From: Adenanthera pavonina
Taxonomy: Eukaryota; Streptophyta; Magnoliopsida; Fabales; Fabaceae
NCBI GenBank assembly: GCA_026686845.1
Contig: JAIVEN010000008.1
Coordinates: 18,320,501-18,384,500, forward strand
DNA: 64,000 nucleotides
Reading direction: 5' to 3'
Shown here: positions 34,098 to 45,690 of the stretch, one piece after another
Position numbering within the stretch: position 1 is the stretch's first letter
Layout: every line of letters starts with the position of its first letter
The notes under the pieces: model-generated
Database searches by the model: none
Told to the model about the DNA's origin: nothing
The model's input: the letters and a program-made list of their open reading frames with translations, nothing else
Program-made: the position numbers and the translations under genes

Positions 34098-35560
34098 TCT
34101 TTGATTTCTACAATAGTGTTATGATCAAGTATATCACTTTTCAAAACTAGAAATCTATAAGCTGCACTATGTTTAGCATATCTAATAAATATACAATCTG
34201 AAGTTTTAGAACCAATTTTTCTCTTTCTAGAATGAGCAAGCATAACCTTTGCAAGACACCCCCATACTTTCAAATATTTTAAATTTGATGTATATCCTTT
34301 CCAAAGTTCATATGGTGTCTTTCTTGTTTTCTTATAAGGTATTATATTTTATAGAAAATATGTAGACAATGAAACTTCACCCTACAAATTATCTGGTGCA
34401 GAAGAACTTACAAGCATAACATTCTTCATTTCTTTTAAAGTTCTATTTTTCCTTTTTGCTGCTCCATTAGATTCAGGTGAATATGGAAGAGTTATTTCAT
34501 GAATTGTTTCTTCTTTCTCACAAAAATCATTGAATAATACATGTTCTCCTCCTCTATCAGATCTGACTCTTTTAATCTTTTTTTTAGTTGGTTTTGTAAT
34601 TTTACTTTATACAAAAGAAATTTTTCAAATGCATCGCCTTTATTTCTCAATAAATATACTTTAGTAAACCTTGAAAAATCATCTATAAAAGTTATAAAAT
34701 ATTTTTTGCCACCTCTAGTCATTATTTGTTTTAAATTACCTAAATCAGTGTGTATCAAAGCAAGTAACTTAGTTTTTGTTTGAGTAAAAAAATGAGATTT
34801 TTTAGTTAATTTAGCTTCTACACACACTTCACACTTATTTAAATAATTACTTTTAATTCTAGAAATTAAACCAAGTTGTTGCATTTTCTTTATATAAGTT
34901 CTACTAACATATCCTAATTTAGCATGCCAAATATCAAAAGAATCAATCATGAAAACAAGCAAGTAAGCAGAAGATGATGCATTTTCATTCATTTCAATAA
35001 CATTGAGTACAAACATTCCTCAATTACAATAACCCTTTCCCACAAAAATATTATTCATTGTCATTACAATCTTGTTAGATTCAAATGACACTTTACCCCA
35101 GTCTTTCCTAATAGAACCACAAAAACTAAATTTGCTCTAACATCAGGCACATAAAGGATATCATTGAGAGCCAAAGTCTTTCTAGATGTGAGATTTAGAA
35201 AAACCTTCCCTTTCCCAAGAACTTTTGCAGTTCGAGAATCAGCAAGATAAATATAGTCTTCTCCTTCCTTTATCGGATCCTTGGAGGTAAACATCTCTCT
35301 ATTTGCACAAATGTGCTTAGTACCTCCAGAGTCCATCACTCACTTTCTCACATCAGAAACAAGAAGAGCTTCAGAAACATCCGCAACAAGAATCTCATCA
35401 ACAATGTTCTCATCTCCTTGTACCAAATTTGCATTTGGCTTGGGAGGATTGTCATTTCTAGCTCTTCTTTTGCATTGAGCAGCATGATGATCTTGCTTTC
35501 CACAAACAAAGTAATGGAGGTATGGGTCATTTCTAGCTCTCCTTTTGTCATTTTAGTTTG
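34098..35560 (-). pseudogene. Element B gag C-terminus, protease and integrase
   Basis: On minus from about 35560: a CCHC knuckle degraded to YFVCGKQDHHAAQC (first Cys replaced by Tyr, about 35480-35510); protease MDSGGTKHICANREMF near 35330; a GAG-pre-integrase part with LGKGKVFL and ILYVPDVRANLV; integrase with KLGYVS and CEVCVEAK zinc-site remnants; FIDDFSRFTKVYLL; and the C-terminal WGCLAKV region. The frame is broken several times, and the sequence ends exactly at the TCTTT duplication of the outer solo LTR. The 5' part of gag is absent. Confidence 0.8.
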
Positions 35561-36296
35561 TAGTGAAAATAACTAATCTGATAGCTCTCCTAATACTTCG
35601 TATCTTTTCACTTTGTGGGAACAATCTACAGAATGCTATATACAATGATGTGATCTTTGTTTTATCATGTTCTTTTTCCCTATTTTGAAGGCATGGGTCA
35701 AAGGTTCAACCTAGATTCCAATATTCAATGTTGATAAGAACCTAGATGCTAGAACCCTTGCTAGAAAAGTTACAAATTATGTGATGGGTATTAGACAATA
35801 CTTGTTATCTTGTTGATTATTATTTTGGCCCTCCAAAGACATTCTGGATATATGCTATAAATCTCAACATATTAGTATAAATCTATTGAATTCAACTTAA
35901 TGTTGTGTTGTGCAGGAGGTTGGTGGAGTGGCATGCCCACACCTTCTTATGATTGGTTTCTTGAGCTATCATTTCTGATTCATTTTCTATGTATGTGAAT
36001 TGTTTATTTACTGTTTTTGTTCTTTGACGGCCAATTCTTAGCAGAAGTTCCCCGAAGATACAAACTTAATTGTTGCATGCCAGAAGGGACTAAGGTGAGT
36101 TTTATATACTTAAGTGGTTGTACTGTCTATTGCAAGTTATTTTGGGACTGAGTTGCTAATTTGAACAGTCCAAATTGGCTGTTTCTTTGTGATGCATTGG
36201 GTTCTTCCTCTGTTGTAATTGCACTCGTCAGTTATTAAACCATTTGATCAATCAACTTAGTTATGGTGGATGTAACAATTTTGTGATCACGTCACT

Positions 36297-37345
36297 CAGT
36301 GGCAAACCTAGGACCCTAATTCAGCGAGCGATATTTTTTTTAAGAAAATAATAAATGATTATTATATAATCTTAAATATTTAAATATTTTTTACAGAAAA
36401 ATATTACATATGTAAAAATAATTAAGTAAATATATATAATTTCATATTATATGTAATTAAATAAATTTCATATTTTACAACTATCATCTATATGAAAAAT
36501 ATTACAATTGTTGAACAATATTAGCTAATACTCAAGAATATTTTTCTCTTAAAAATTTTTCCATTTTCCTATTGAAAATTCAGTAAATTTGTAATTAACA
36601 TATCCTAAATAAATAAATCATGCTTTTAGCTAAACATGGTGCACTTAATTAATTAAAAATAAAACATCACAAATGTATATAGAAATTAAATTATTTCATA
36701 CAAAAAAGTAAATAAAAATTAATATGGTGGTTTCACTCAAAAATTGTAGTACATAACATAAAAAAAACAAATAAATGATTTCACTAAAAATATAAAAATT
36801 AAAAAGGGTTTCACTACAAAAGTAACAATTCAAAATGCAAAAATATAACAAATAAAAATAAAAAATATATATATTGTTCCACATCCCAATCCTTCAACCT
36901 GCTTCCTAATTTTCACCTATTATTGCACATTTCAATGTCTTAGTTAACCACTCAACCTTTCTCCTCCCAGTATCCTAAGTAAAAACTATCTTGGCTTTTC
37001 TCATTATCTCTCTACCCTACATCTATTTTTGTCAATTTCTTCACACTCTTTTATTTTCCCAATCTTAGCATCCTCTCTCTGACGTCTTTCTTCACTTTCT
37101 TCCTTTAATGGATTCAAGACACGGCAAAAAAAAAAAAGAAAGGGTTTAAGACTTCTTCATTCTCTCTCATCCTCTCTCTCATGTCCTCATCCTTATTCGC
37201 TTTCTTCCTCCAGTGGGTTTATGACTTACAGAGCAGTGGGGGTAAAACAAAACATCTCATACATAATTATGTATAATTTTCAGCAATTTGCGGCCCGGGG
37301 GGAGGGGAATTTGCCCCCAGTTAGTGTAACATAGGTCCGCCACTG
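36297..37345. mobile_element. Non-autonomous hAT element in a rhodanese intron
   Basis: The ends CAGTGGCAAACCTAGG and, reversed from the right, CAGTGGCGGACCTATG form the CAGTGGCGGA-type TIR common in plant hAT elements. The 8-bp flanks are ACGTCACT (36289-36296) and ATGTCACT (37346-37353), one mismatch. At 1049 bases and AT-rich, it has no transposase frame. Confidence 0.8.
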
Positions 37346-37503
37346 ATGTCACTTGTTTCAAATAGACCATGCAATTTTTCCTTTGTCCTGAACCTCTGTT
37401 TTTGGGCATGTCTTTAGCTGCTTGTGAAATACTATATAATGAAGGCTACACAAATCTATTTTGGGTTCAAAGAGGTCTTGAGGTTGCTGAAGAAGAGGTA
37501 TGT

Positions 37504-39961
37504 TTTAACACCCTACCTCCAAACACCTCCAGAATTAACCAAAATCTTCAAAATCCAACCAAACACAACCCAAACAACTCAAAACAACTTCACAAAACTT
37601 CAAAATAGCGGAAACGAACTGAAATACACTAAAAACTGGGATGGGGTTGCGATTGCTATAGTACCGCCGCTGCTCCAGCTTCCCCTGTTTTACATCGCCA
37701 CTGGGCTCTCTGGCACCATGGCCTGCTTCCTGGCACCGCGGTGCCCTCTGCTAATTTTCCATATCAGCAACTTCCAAACACCTGGGTGAACTTTTGACGC
37801 ACATAACAATATGCTCCGACCTCTTATTGACTTGATTCTAACTCCTACAAGTCAACCTAGTCCCAATTTATCCATAGACACCAACTTCACTTTAATCCAA
37901 CTCCGTATGGAGATTCTAGACCGCCTGACACCATTTTGGCCACTTATTGACCAAAACTCACTACTAACTACTTCCAGTTGCCATCAAAGGCAAATGGTCA
38001 CTCAAAGACCATTCATACAGGTCCAAAACCCCCAAACCAACTTATCCAAAGAGGTGTCACCTCCACTCCTCTAAGATTTGACCCCCTTGAACCCCAACAT
38101 GACAAAACAGCCTACAGGCCCTAAAACACACCAACCAGTCCAACTTCCACTTTTCATCATACATAACACATACGCACAATATCCATTCATAACAAACCTT
38201 ACAATATCCTATATCCATTACAAAACCTTCTTTCCTACTTGGCACGAGATACATTATCCAAATTACACAATAACTACATAGACCTAGTGTTCCCATGTCT
38301 GATGCTACTCCCTCTGCTTCTTAGGACTAGTGTCAGAACCGTCACTTGAAAGGTTTGTTCATGAGTAAGGGGTGTGAGACAATGTCTCAATAACCAGGAA
38401 CAACTACATACACAATATATATACTGACCCACATAGTTGTGAAATGCAATGCTAATAAATGGTATGCATGTTTTCCCTCATACACAGCTAGAACCATGAG
38501 TTGTTGTCATTATAAGACATTTCAATAGATGATTCCCTTCGAACAGTGAGTGAAGACTGATTCTAGGACATCACTAAGCTCACCTTACCCTAATGCAACC
38601 CGGCCAATTGTTTCACTAGAGTTCAGACCGTGGCTCTCCTTCCCCTGGACCATCACGATTTAATGGTGATTCAGGGAAGGTGCATCCCCAAATCCACTGC
38701 CACCTAGCTCTCCCAAGGAGAGAATTTACTGACAAGGATATTTCATCATATCATATTATCCTCTGCTGCCTGGCTCTCCCATGGAGAGGATTTAGTGACC
38801 GGGATCTTTATCATATCATCATCTTATATCATATCATCATCACCTCATCATCAATCTCTCATTATGCAATCATATGGTGATGATGCCAATGTCATGCCAA
38901 CATGCCTCTATACACACATATATATATCATTATCATCACAAGCATCATATGGACATGCTAGTATGCAATGGTATGGGGATTCTACACATCACAACATATG
39001 CAATCATCATACATCAACTAGCTGTGCATACCACGATATATAGAAAAACCATGCACATACTAATCAATATCATAGTATAAAAAGGAACATGCATATATAC
39101 ACAAATTTACGTACTATCTGACCATACAAATAATATAATATAAACAAACACCCGGTTACCTTCGATTATCACTGCCACGCTCACATGAGTTCTACAAGCT
39201 TTCTTGAATGCCAATCCCATGACTAGCCTTCTCCGAGTAGTCAAACAACCTTACAATACCATGATACTTTAATTAATATCACATACCAAATATCCAAACA
39301 TCACAATTCAACCGCTTTAGCCTAACCCAAGGTTTCAACACCCATTTCATGCATTATTAAGCTCCTAGGAACCATACCAACATCAAACAATCTCAAATGC
39401 TTTGGATTCCCAAGAGCCCTGACTGAAAATAACCTAAGGTTAAGCTCAAATCATGTATAAACCCTTCAAAACTCACATTCAAGTATCAAGAATACCAAAA
39501 CACACTTCCTTAACCCCATTTCATCTATTCCAATTGGTGGATTTCGGCCAAAACTGAAGATCCCAACTTATAACTGAAAACCCCAAGTCCAACCGAAGAA
39601 AATGGAGAGGGAGGAGTAGAAACTATTTACCCACTTGAATCCAAGCTTCTAGGGTCCGAAAAATCACTCCAAATGGCCGAAAACTCCAAACCCTAATAGA
39701 GCTCCTCGTTGTTCCCTCCATTTCCTTTCTTTCCTCCGCGTTCGACTGATCGAAATGTTTCTAATTTAAATCAAAAACCTGACTCTCACCGTAGCCTTAG
39801 CACATCTTGCCATGTCTCCACCAGTTTTCAGCTGGAAAAAACCACTAGACACGCTCTCGCCGCGGCGTGGAACTCTTTTGGACTCTACTTGAACCTTCCT
39901 CCGTCCTTTTTTCCTCCAGTTCTACACATCATGCCAAAACAAAGTCAAGAGGGGTGTTACA
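37504..39961. mobile_element. Gypsy-type solo LTR in a rhodanese intron (Tekay/Del-like)
   Basis: The ends TTTAACACCC and GGGTGTTACA are those of Tekay/Del-type gypsy LTRs (TGTAACACCC..GGGTGTTACA), with the first bases mutated. The flanks TATGT (37499-37503) and CATGT (39962-39966) differ by one base and rebuild a normal donor region GTATGTATTCC. It is 2458 bases with no coding domain and no second LTR. It sits just after the donor following exon 37411-37497. Confidence 0.65.
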
Positions 39962-41228
39962 CATGTATTCCAAGTTTAGTTTTATAGAATTGATCTTTTT
40001 CTGTGCTATAACCAAATGTGAAATTCAGGCTTATTTGGTGTGATTTTTTTCTTTTTTTGTGTGGAGCAGGATCTTATTGTAAAAGGTCCTTTCCCTCTTA
40101 AATTTGCTGGAATTGGTGGGGTTTCCGAGTTCCTTGGGTGATGATCTAATCTTATCTTTTCCTTTGTCTTATGATGCATGGGTTATAAAATGGTTGATTA
40201 AGTATATTCGTCCTTTTCTTTGTCAATATTTCACTTTTAGATGAAATATATGTTTTAAACTTTTTAAATACAAAATAGTAATATTTTTTCTTATAAATTT
40301 ATGCCATATTTGGAATTTCAGAACATTGTATTTCTTTCAGAATATGATTGGTTGGGCAGTTTTTGCTGAAAATATTTGTATAAAATTATTGCACAAAAAC
40401 ATTCTGTTTCTTTCTGCTATCAATGACAAAAGAATATTTAAGGCAATTTCCTAATCTGATTGGATATTACCCATTTTCAGAATTCTTTTATTTCGTTCCA
40501 TGTGCATTCAGTATTGACAATTGCACTGTTGTTTATTGCGTTTTTTACACGAGTTGAGAATTAAGATTAGGTTTGTTAATTGTCGCTCATTATTTGCATA
40601 CAAGTAAACAAACAACAATTATTGTTTTGTTGCAAAGACAAGGAAGTCTAGAAGATTTTGTGGGGAGATGATGTAGGAAACTTGTATTACATATTACTAT
40701 ATTGTCAATAATGCATGATAGATAATCCTGTCAATGCTTGCTGATTTGATCCGAGATGATTATAAAAAGTTGTAAAGCTAAATTACCTGGACATGCATGA
40801 TTCTTCTTTTTCATATTGGTTGCAAGGTTAACTTTCAAAAGGGGACATTCTATAATCTTGACAGTTAAAACATGGTTTTAAAATGTTGTGTTCTTACTGA
40901 AAGTGAATTTTTTACTTCAATTATCATTTCTAGTTGGACTGAGCAACAGAGAGCTGCTGCAGCCAAGGAAGGTTGGGGTTACCCATTGGTGCTTTCTGCA
41001 CGCCTGGTAATTTATCCATTTGTTTTCTGTTTTCGGGATTATTACCTAATTACCAGTTTGTGTCTATCATTACTATTTTATGCATTTGGTTGGAACTCCT
41101 ACATCTTAATCTGAACATTCACAAGTTTGATTCTTCTGTTGTAGGTTGGACTCTTTCTTCTTGCTGATGCCTTATTTATTGGTGCTCAGCAACTTGCTCG
41201 CTACCTTCAAGATACTAGAAGTCACTGA

Positions 41229-42550
41229 GGTACAGTGGCTGCTTTGAGCATATTGATTAACCCTTTCCAGAAAAAAATCTTTATCAGTTATGGACGAGCA
41301 TGTAGAGACAGAAGGATAAAGAACTCAATTTTGGATGCTTAGCCTTGGCAAAATACGGTTCACAAGTAGGTCCTTTCCAAGAATAGTTTGGTCGTGATTT
41401 CCTCATTCTGTTCCATGTGACTTTTGGCTTGTAATTGTAATCTTCTACTGTTTTTGGATTTAGGGTTTTAGGTTGGCCACATGTTTGTATACTTCTGTCA
41501 GGAAGTTTTTGAATATATCCACATTGCACATTATTAAATAGTGAGATCTTTTGATTATTACTGGTTCCGGTTGGTAGTCTTTTGACAACTATTCTCACAT
41601 TTTATTTTATTGAAAGAAATCCCTTTCCTCCTCAAATGTATTCTTCTGAGGTTAAATCTATTATTTTTTTTTCTATGTTAGATTTTGAATCTTAATTTGT
41701 ATAATCAGTTTAATAACTAGGTCTTTGATATAGGCTGTATTTTCGGAAGGTCCCTCTGGTCGTTTGGTGGCGTGTATAGGATTAAAAAGGATGGAAATGA
41801 GAATAAAATAGAAAAAGTGATTTTGTCGATGAAAAATGTCCTCTGTATTCTGAATAAAAAAATAATAATAATAAAGAATTATCATGACTATTAATTGATA
41901 ATGACAACCGACAAGGATATGTTAAATATTTTAGATCTCATTTATTGTGTAATGGAAAGATATTATTTTTTTTAGAAAAAAATTCAAATAAATACCCTAA
42001 AAATAAAATATTTCCACAAAGGTTCATGCAATTTGTCTAATTTCTAAGAAATTTCAGGATAATTTTCTAGAAAATAAATAAATAAATAAAAAATGAAACT
42101 ATCCGTCACTCAATTATTGAATTTAAAAAATATTTTTTTCTTCCTCTCATCCTTCTTTCTTCTTCCTTTTGTGACTTTTTAGTTAGTAGTTTTTGGCAAT
42201 ACTTAATGACGACTTTTCCCATGGTAGTGGCAACCTTTCATTATTTTTTTGGTGATTTTTGTGAAATTTCCTTGGAAATCCCTTAGCATAAGGTAGAAAA
42301 CTCCTTTACATAAGTTAAAAATGACAAGTAACCTAGTTCAAGAGAATCAAGACGTTACTAATGTAAACTTATTTCTAACTGATGCTAACCTAGTTGCTTT
42401 AATTGGAGAGCCGAGAAAAAAAATATAAAATTCAATTTAATTACCATTTTTCTGTTCGATTGTATTGGTTGGAGAAGCAATTAAAGTCAATTATATTGTA
42501 AAAAGGTGATCAGGACATGCTTGAAGAGATGAGGATGAGTTTACTCATTC
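41229..42550. other. Intergenic DNA 3' of the rhodanese pseudogene
   Basis: 41229-41700 may include the old 3' UTR of the rhodanese gene, being less AT-rich and directly following its stop. The rest is AT-rich. I see no other gene. Confidence 0.4.
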
Positions 42551-42551
42551 A

Positions 42552-42680
42552 GCTGTCAACTTCAGCTTTCTCTTCTATCTCATCAGATATGATGGCTAAC
42601 TGTTTAGATTCAATCAAATTTATAACTGCCTTCTGAAGCAAGTTCTTGCTGACAGCTCTTGACAACTTAATTTTGGTATT
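42552..42680 (-). pseudogene. Possible last-exon remnant of an unknown gene
   Basis: On minus, about 41 codons are open with natural-looking composition (SRAVSKNLLQKAVINLIES, then ISDEIEEKAEVDS) and end in TGA at about 42552. There is no clear acceptor upstream and no recognised family. It could be the C-terminus of a captured or deleted gene. Confidence 0.2.
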
Positions 42681-42879
42681 ATAAATAAAAAATAAATTTT
42701 TTACAAATAATGTAAATATATATTTTGTATAGTTTTAAATTATTTATTATTTTTCTTAATTATTAAAAAAAATGTACAAAGTCACAAGTTTCGGAGATCT
42801 AGTTTTTACTATATAGTATTATTTTAATAAATAAAAAATTTAAAGCTACATAATATATATATTAAATTTAAAATATATA

Positions 42880-43115
42880 TTAAAGGTAAATGATGGGTCC
42901 ATACTTTTCTGCGAGGCGTTTTAGAGATATATGTGGCGCTTTGGTGTTGAGTTGGTGAAGGTTGCCAATGATAGGTATGGCAGGTGGACGTGGAGGAAGA
43001 TGGGATCTGTGTGTTTTGTGGACTTGATGAGAAGCTTGATCAATACAAGAAGGAAGATAAAAGCAAGGAGCGAGAGAGGATGAAAGCCTTCCTTCAGCCT
43101 TTGGTACACAGCCAT
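42880..43115 (-). pseudogene. Cytochrome P450 N-terminal fragment
   Basis: The start ATG is at 43113-43115 (MAVYQRLKEGFHP), followed by a hydrophobic anchor (LSLLAFIFLLVLIKLLI). After a one-base frame change near 43000 comes the proline-rich hinge LPPRPPAIPIIGNLHQL and RLAEKYGPIIYL. These are the first roughly 80-95 residues of a microsomal CYP71-type P450, normally about 500 residues. The sequence then runs into AT-rich DNA with a stop. No haem-binding region exists in the window. It is a truncated, frame-shifted relic. Confidence 0.75.
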
Positions 43116-44386
43116 TTTGATGGTGATTTGCAAGATGGTATTGCTCCCCAAATCGTCTTCTATAAATCATGACATCTTGCCTGAAAAGTCAAGTTTTTAC
43201 CCCACAATTATTACGTACCCGCCGAAAATAAGAGATGAAAATGACATAAATTTAATTTCACACACATACAATCGTATATACTTATGTATCGGTGTCTTTC
43301 TCGTCTTAGGAATGAATAAATTGATGAGGGTAAATAGGAGAAACAAGCCGAACGCGTTAGCAGTACCTATAGTATTCAAGAACTTTGTCTTCACTATCAT
43401 TTTTTAAATAAAAATACAGAAAAATAGTGATAATGTTAGCAAAAGTATCAAATAAAATTCATCAATATACTAATATCTATATATATTAAATTAAACCTAT
43501 AAAAAACTATACTATTTATAATTTTTGTAAAATGTTACTCATTTTAAATTTTGTGCAACACATAGAGTCAACTTTTAAGTATTAGATATACAGATATAAA
43601 GATGAGAAAAGAAAAGATGGAATGGTTTCTATGGGTACAAAGCGAACTATACTTTCACCTTTTACTAAAAAAAAGGAAGAAAAAATGAGGAGAAAATAAA
43701 TTAAAAAGTGATTTTATATTACAAATGGCAAAAAAATCATCATATTCATACTTTAAAATCGTAGATTTTGGCACCGTATTTTTACTATAGGTTTACGCGC
43801 AATTTTTAATCATTTTTAAATACCATACAATATTCCACAAGGCATAATGCTAGTTCTCTATAAATTTGATATAGATAGATATAAACATATTCTTGAATAT
43901 ATAGTGATTGTACTGATTATTGGATAATTTTTCATTACCACATTTAATTAAACATCAAAATTTAAAAAAATTATTAGAAGTGTTACCATAAAACTCAGTA
44001 TATCGCATAAATTTGATTTCAACCACCTCTCACAAACACACAACCAGAAGATGGGGTGGGGAGCCATCTGCCCAGCAAACTTGTCAATTTGTTGCTTTTA
44101 GCGCAAATTTCAGCATGCAGAAGCCGGGCCAACTTTTTTGTCCCACATCTTGGGTGGATTCATAGGAAGACCAAATAAGTTGGGAGGGACCACTCTTTCT
44201 CACGCATACTTAATATATATATATATATATATTAAAATTTATAAAAAGATTATATATTATTTATTGATCATAAACAAAAGTAATATATTTTTTTTTTATG
44301 TTGAAAAAAAAGTAAGCAAATAAAGTCCTTTAAAAGGTTATTGTCTTCTGGCCAGCCCGGGAAAGGTTAGTTGTGGAAATGAAGAG

Positions 44387-44423
<37 letters not shown>

Positions 44424-44740
44424 TAATCATTGAAGAGAAAGTTATAAAGACAAGAAAGCAGTGAGACCCATTTAATGTGACGTGTTACTTTGAGATTTGT
44501 TTGTGAGGAGCTCTGTAATGTGCAGCAGTGATACAAGGAGAAAAAGAAAATAGGGTCGGTGGATGCGTGGCTGGGTCCCACCCCATGTGACCCTGTTTTC
44601 TTGAGAGAAAGGGAGTGCGGGTGCGTGGGACCATACCTTCCTTCTCTGTTTCTATTTGCACAGCACAGTATGCGGTAGAGAATTGGGTCCGGAATCTTTG
44701 CACATCTTTATCTAATTATCCACTGCTGCCCTCGACAAAA
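43116..44740. other. Intergenic DNA with microsatellites
   Basis: Gene-free as far as I can see. It includes a (TA)n tract at 44210-44232 and a (GA)n tract at 44390-44418. Somewhat GC-richer sequence lies at 44490-44740 without a recognised frame. Confidence 0.5.
44390..44418 (+). repeat. (GA)n microsatellite
   Basis: About 14 uninterrupted GA units. Confidence 0.9.
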
Positions 44741-45176
44741 TGTAACATTCGGTCACTATTTGGGATTGACGACTGTCTACAAACCAATAGAAGCCATTTC
44801 GGTGTATTTTATCTTCACTCACACACCTCCTTCCCAGGAGATCACCCATCCCCAAATTGCTCTAGGTCAAGCACGCTTAACTAAGGAGTTCTTAAGGGAT
44901 AGACTGCCGAAAAGGTAGATGCACCTTATTGATATAGGTAGTACTTATCAATTCCTTTAAGTTATCCTTAACCGTATAGTCCCGTACCTATACAGTCTCT
45001 GGATCCCTCTCGTTCCGGTATGTATTTGATTCATTCATATGCCCCTCCTGCTTAAAAGCCTGCCAGGAGCCGCTCCTTGTCGATGCCTCATTACATTATC
45101 CTCATTACTTTATCTGACCCCTACTTTTCTTGAACCGGCAATTACTCCCCGCCCTCGTCAGCGCCCGGATGTCACA
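44741..45176 (-). repeat. Cassandra 3' LTR
   Basis: It is collinear with the other LTR from TGTAAC to GTCACA, with scattered differences (for example ATTCGGTCACTATTTGGG against GTCCGGCCACTATTCGGG). Confidence 0.9.
44831..44882 (-). promoter_or_regulatory. 5S-like Pol III internal promoter in Cassandra 3' LTR
   Basis: The minus strand has a box A-like AGTTAAGCGTGC (44871-44882) and a box C-like GATGGGTGATCTCCTGGGAA (44831-44850), in the order and near the spacing of plant 5S rRNA. The middle element is diverged (CTTGACCTAGAG). Confidence 0.8.
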
Positions 45177-45230
45177 TGCCTACCAAATTCCGCTTGGTTC
45201 GTCCCCAAACCATACCGTACTGAGAGAGAT

Positions 45231-45245
45231 TGGGCTCTGATACCA
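45231..45245 (-). other. Cassandra primer-binding site
   Basis: TGGTATCAGAGCCCA on minus, a match to the 3' end of initiator Met tRNA, two bases from the 5' LTR. Confidence 0.9.
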
Positions 45246-45247
45246 CC

Positions 45248-45685
45248 TGTAACGTCCGGCCACTATTCGGGATTGACGACTGTCCCTACAAACCAACAGA
45301 AGCCCTTTTGGTGTGCTTTGTCCTCACTCACACACCTCATTCCCAAGAGGTCACCCATCCCCAAATTGCTCTAGGTCAAACACGCTTAACTGAGGAGTTC
45401 TTAAGGGATAGGCTGCCGAAAAGGTAGGTGCACCTTATTGGTATAGGTAGTACATATCAATTCCTTTAAGCTATCCTTAACCGTATAGTCCCATACCTAT
45501 ATAGTCTATAGATCCCTCTCGTTCCGGTATGTATTCGATTCATTCATATGCCCCTCCCGCTTAGAAGCCTGCCAGGAGCCGCTCCTTGTCAGTGCCTCAT
45601 TACATTATCCTCATTACTTTATCTGACCTCTACTTTTCTTGCACTGGAGATTACTCCCCACTCTCGTCAGTGCCCAGATGTCACA
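45248..45685 (-). repeat. Cassandra 5' LTR
   Basis: 438 bases, TG..CA. It carries the second 5S-like segment, with box C at 45340-45359 (GATGGGTGACCTCTTGGGAA) and box A at 45380-45391 (AGTTAAGCGTGT, last base changed). Confidence 0.9.
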
Positions 45686-45690
45686 CAAAA

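Larger units (their letters stand above)
15624..35560 (-). mobile_element. Element B: old copia element split by later insertions
   Basis: In minus order its pieces are: gag zinc knuckle, protease and integrase (35560-34098), integrase tail, RT and RNase H (30382-28659), 3' noncoding (28658-28189, then 16364-16298), and LTR (16297-15624). Between them lie element A (with TTTTG duplicated) and the nested solo LTRs (with TCTTT duplicated). At both breaks B's sequence resumes exactly across the TSD, so the pieces belong to one insertion. The 5' LTR and most of gag are missing where the rhodanese pseudogene begins. Confidence 0.75.
35691..41228 (+). pseudogene. Rhodanese-like (sulfurtransferase) gene, 3' exons, degraded
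   Basis: Exons: 35691-35787, about 35916-35975, 36045-36094, 37411-37497 (with G at 37410), 40070-40137, 40934-41006 and 41145-41228 (stop TGA). They encode a rhodanese domain (KVTNYVMGGWWSGMP, then KFPEDTNLIVACQKGL with the active-site Cys, then AACEILYNEGYTNLFWV), a C-terminal segment FAGIGGVSEFLGWTEQQRAA and a hydrophobic helix VGLFLLADALFIGAQQLA. This fits plant chloroplast rhodanese-like proteins with a C-terminal membrane segment. Defects: TAG at 35712-35714, frame loss in the second exon, and the acceptor before 37410 reads GCAT|G in place of GCAG|G. All upstream exons, including any transit peptide, are missing, and element B lies there. The last four exons are still in frame. Confidence 0.75.
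44741..45685 (-). mobile_element. Cassandra-type TRIM retrotransposon, complete
   Basis: Two direct LTRs (44741-45176 and 45248-45685, about 437 bases each, starting TGTAAC and ending GATGTCACA) enclose only about 71 bases. CAAAA flanks both sides (44736-44740, 45686-45690). The minus strand has a PBS TGGTATCAGAGCCC next to the right LTR, so the right LTR is the 5' one. Each LTR contains a 5S rRNA-like segment. LTRs with an internal 5S sequence and a tiny non-coding interior are the hallmark of Cassandra. It encodes nothing and depends on proteins from other elements. Confidence 0.93.

Noticed and set aside
44825..45400. 5S rRNA genes
   Set aside because: Only the internal promoter part resembles 5S. 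It sits inside LTRs of a Cassandra element, and the flanking 5S ends are absent.
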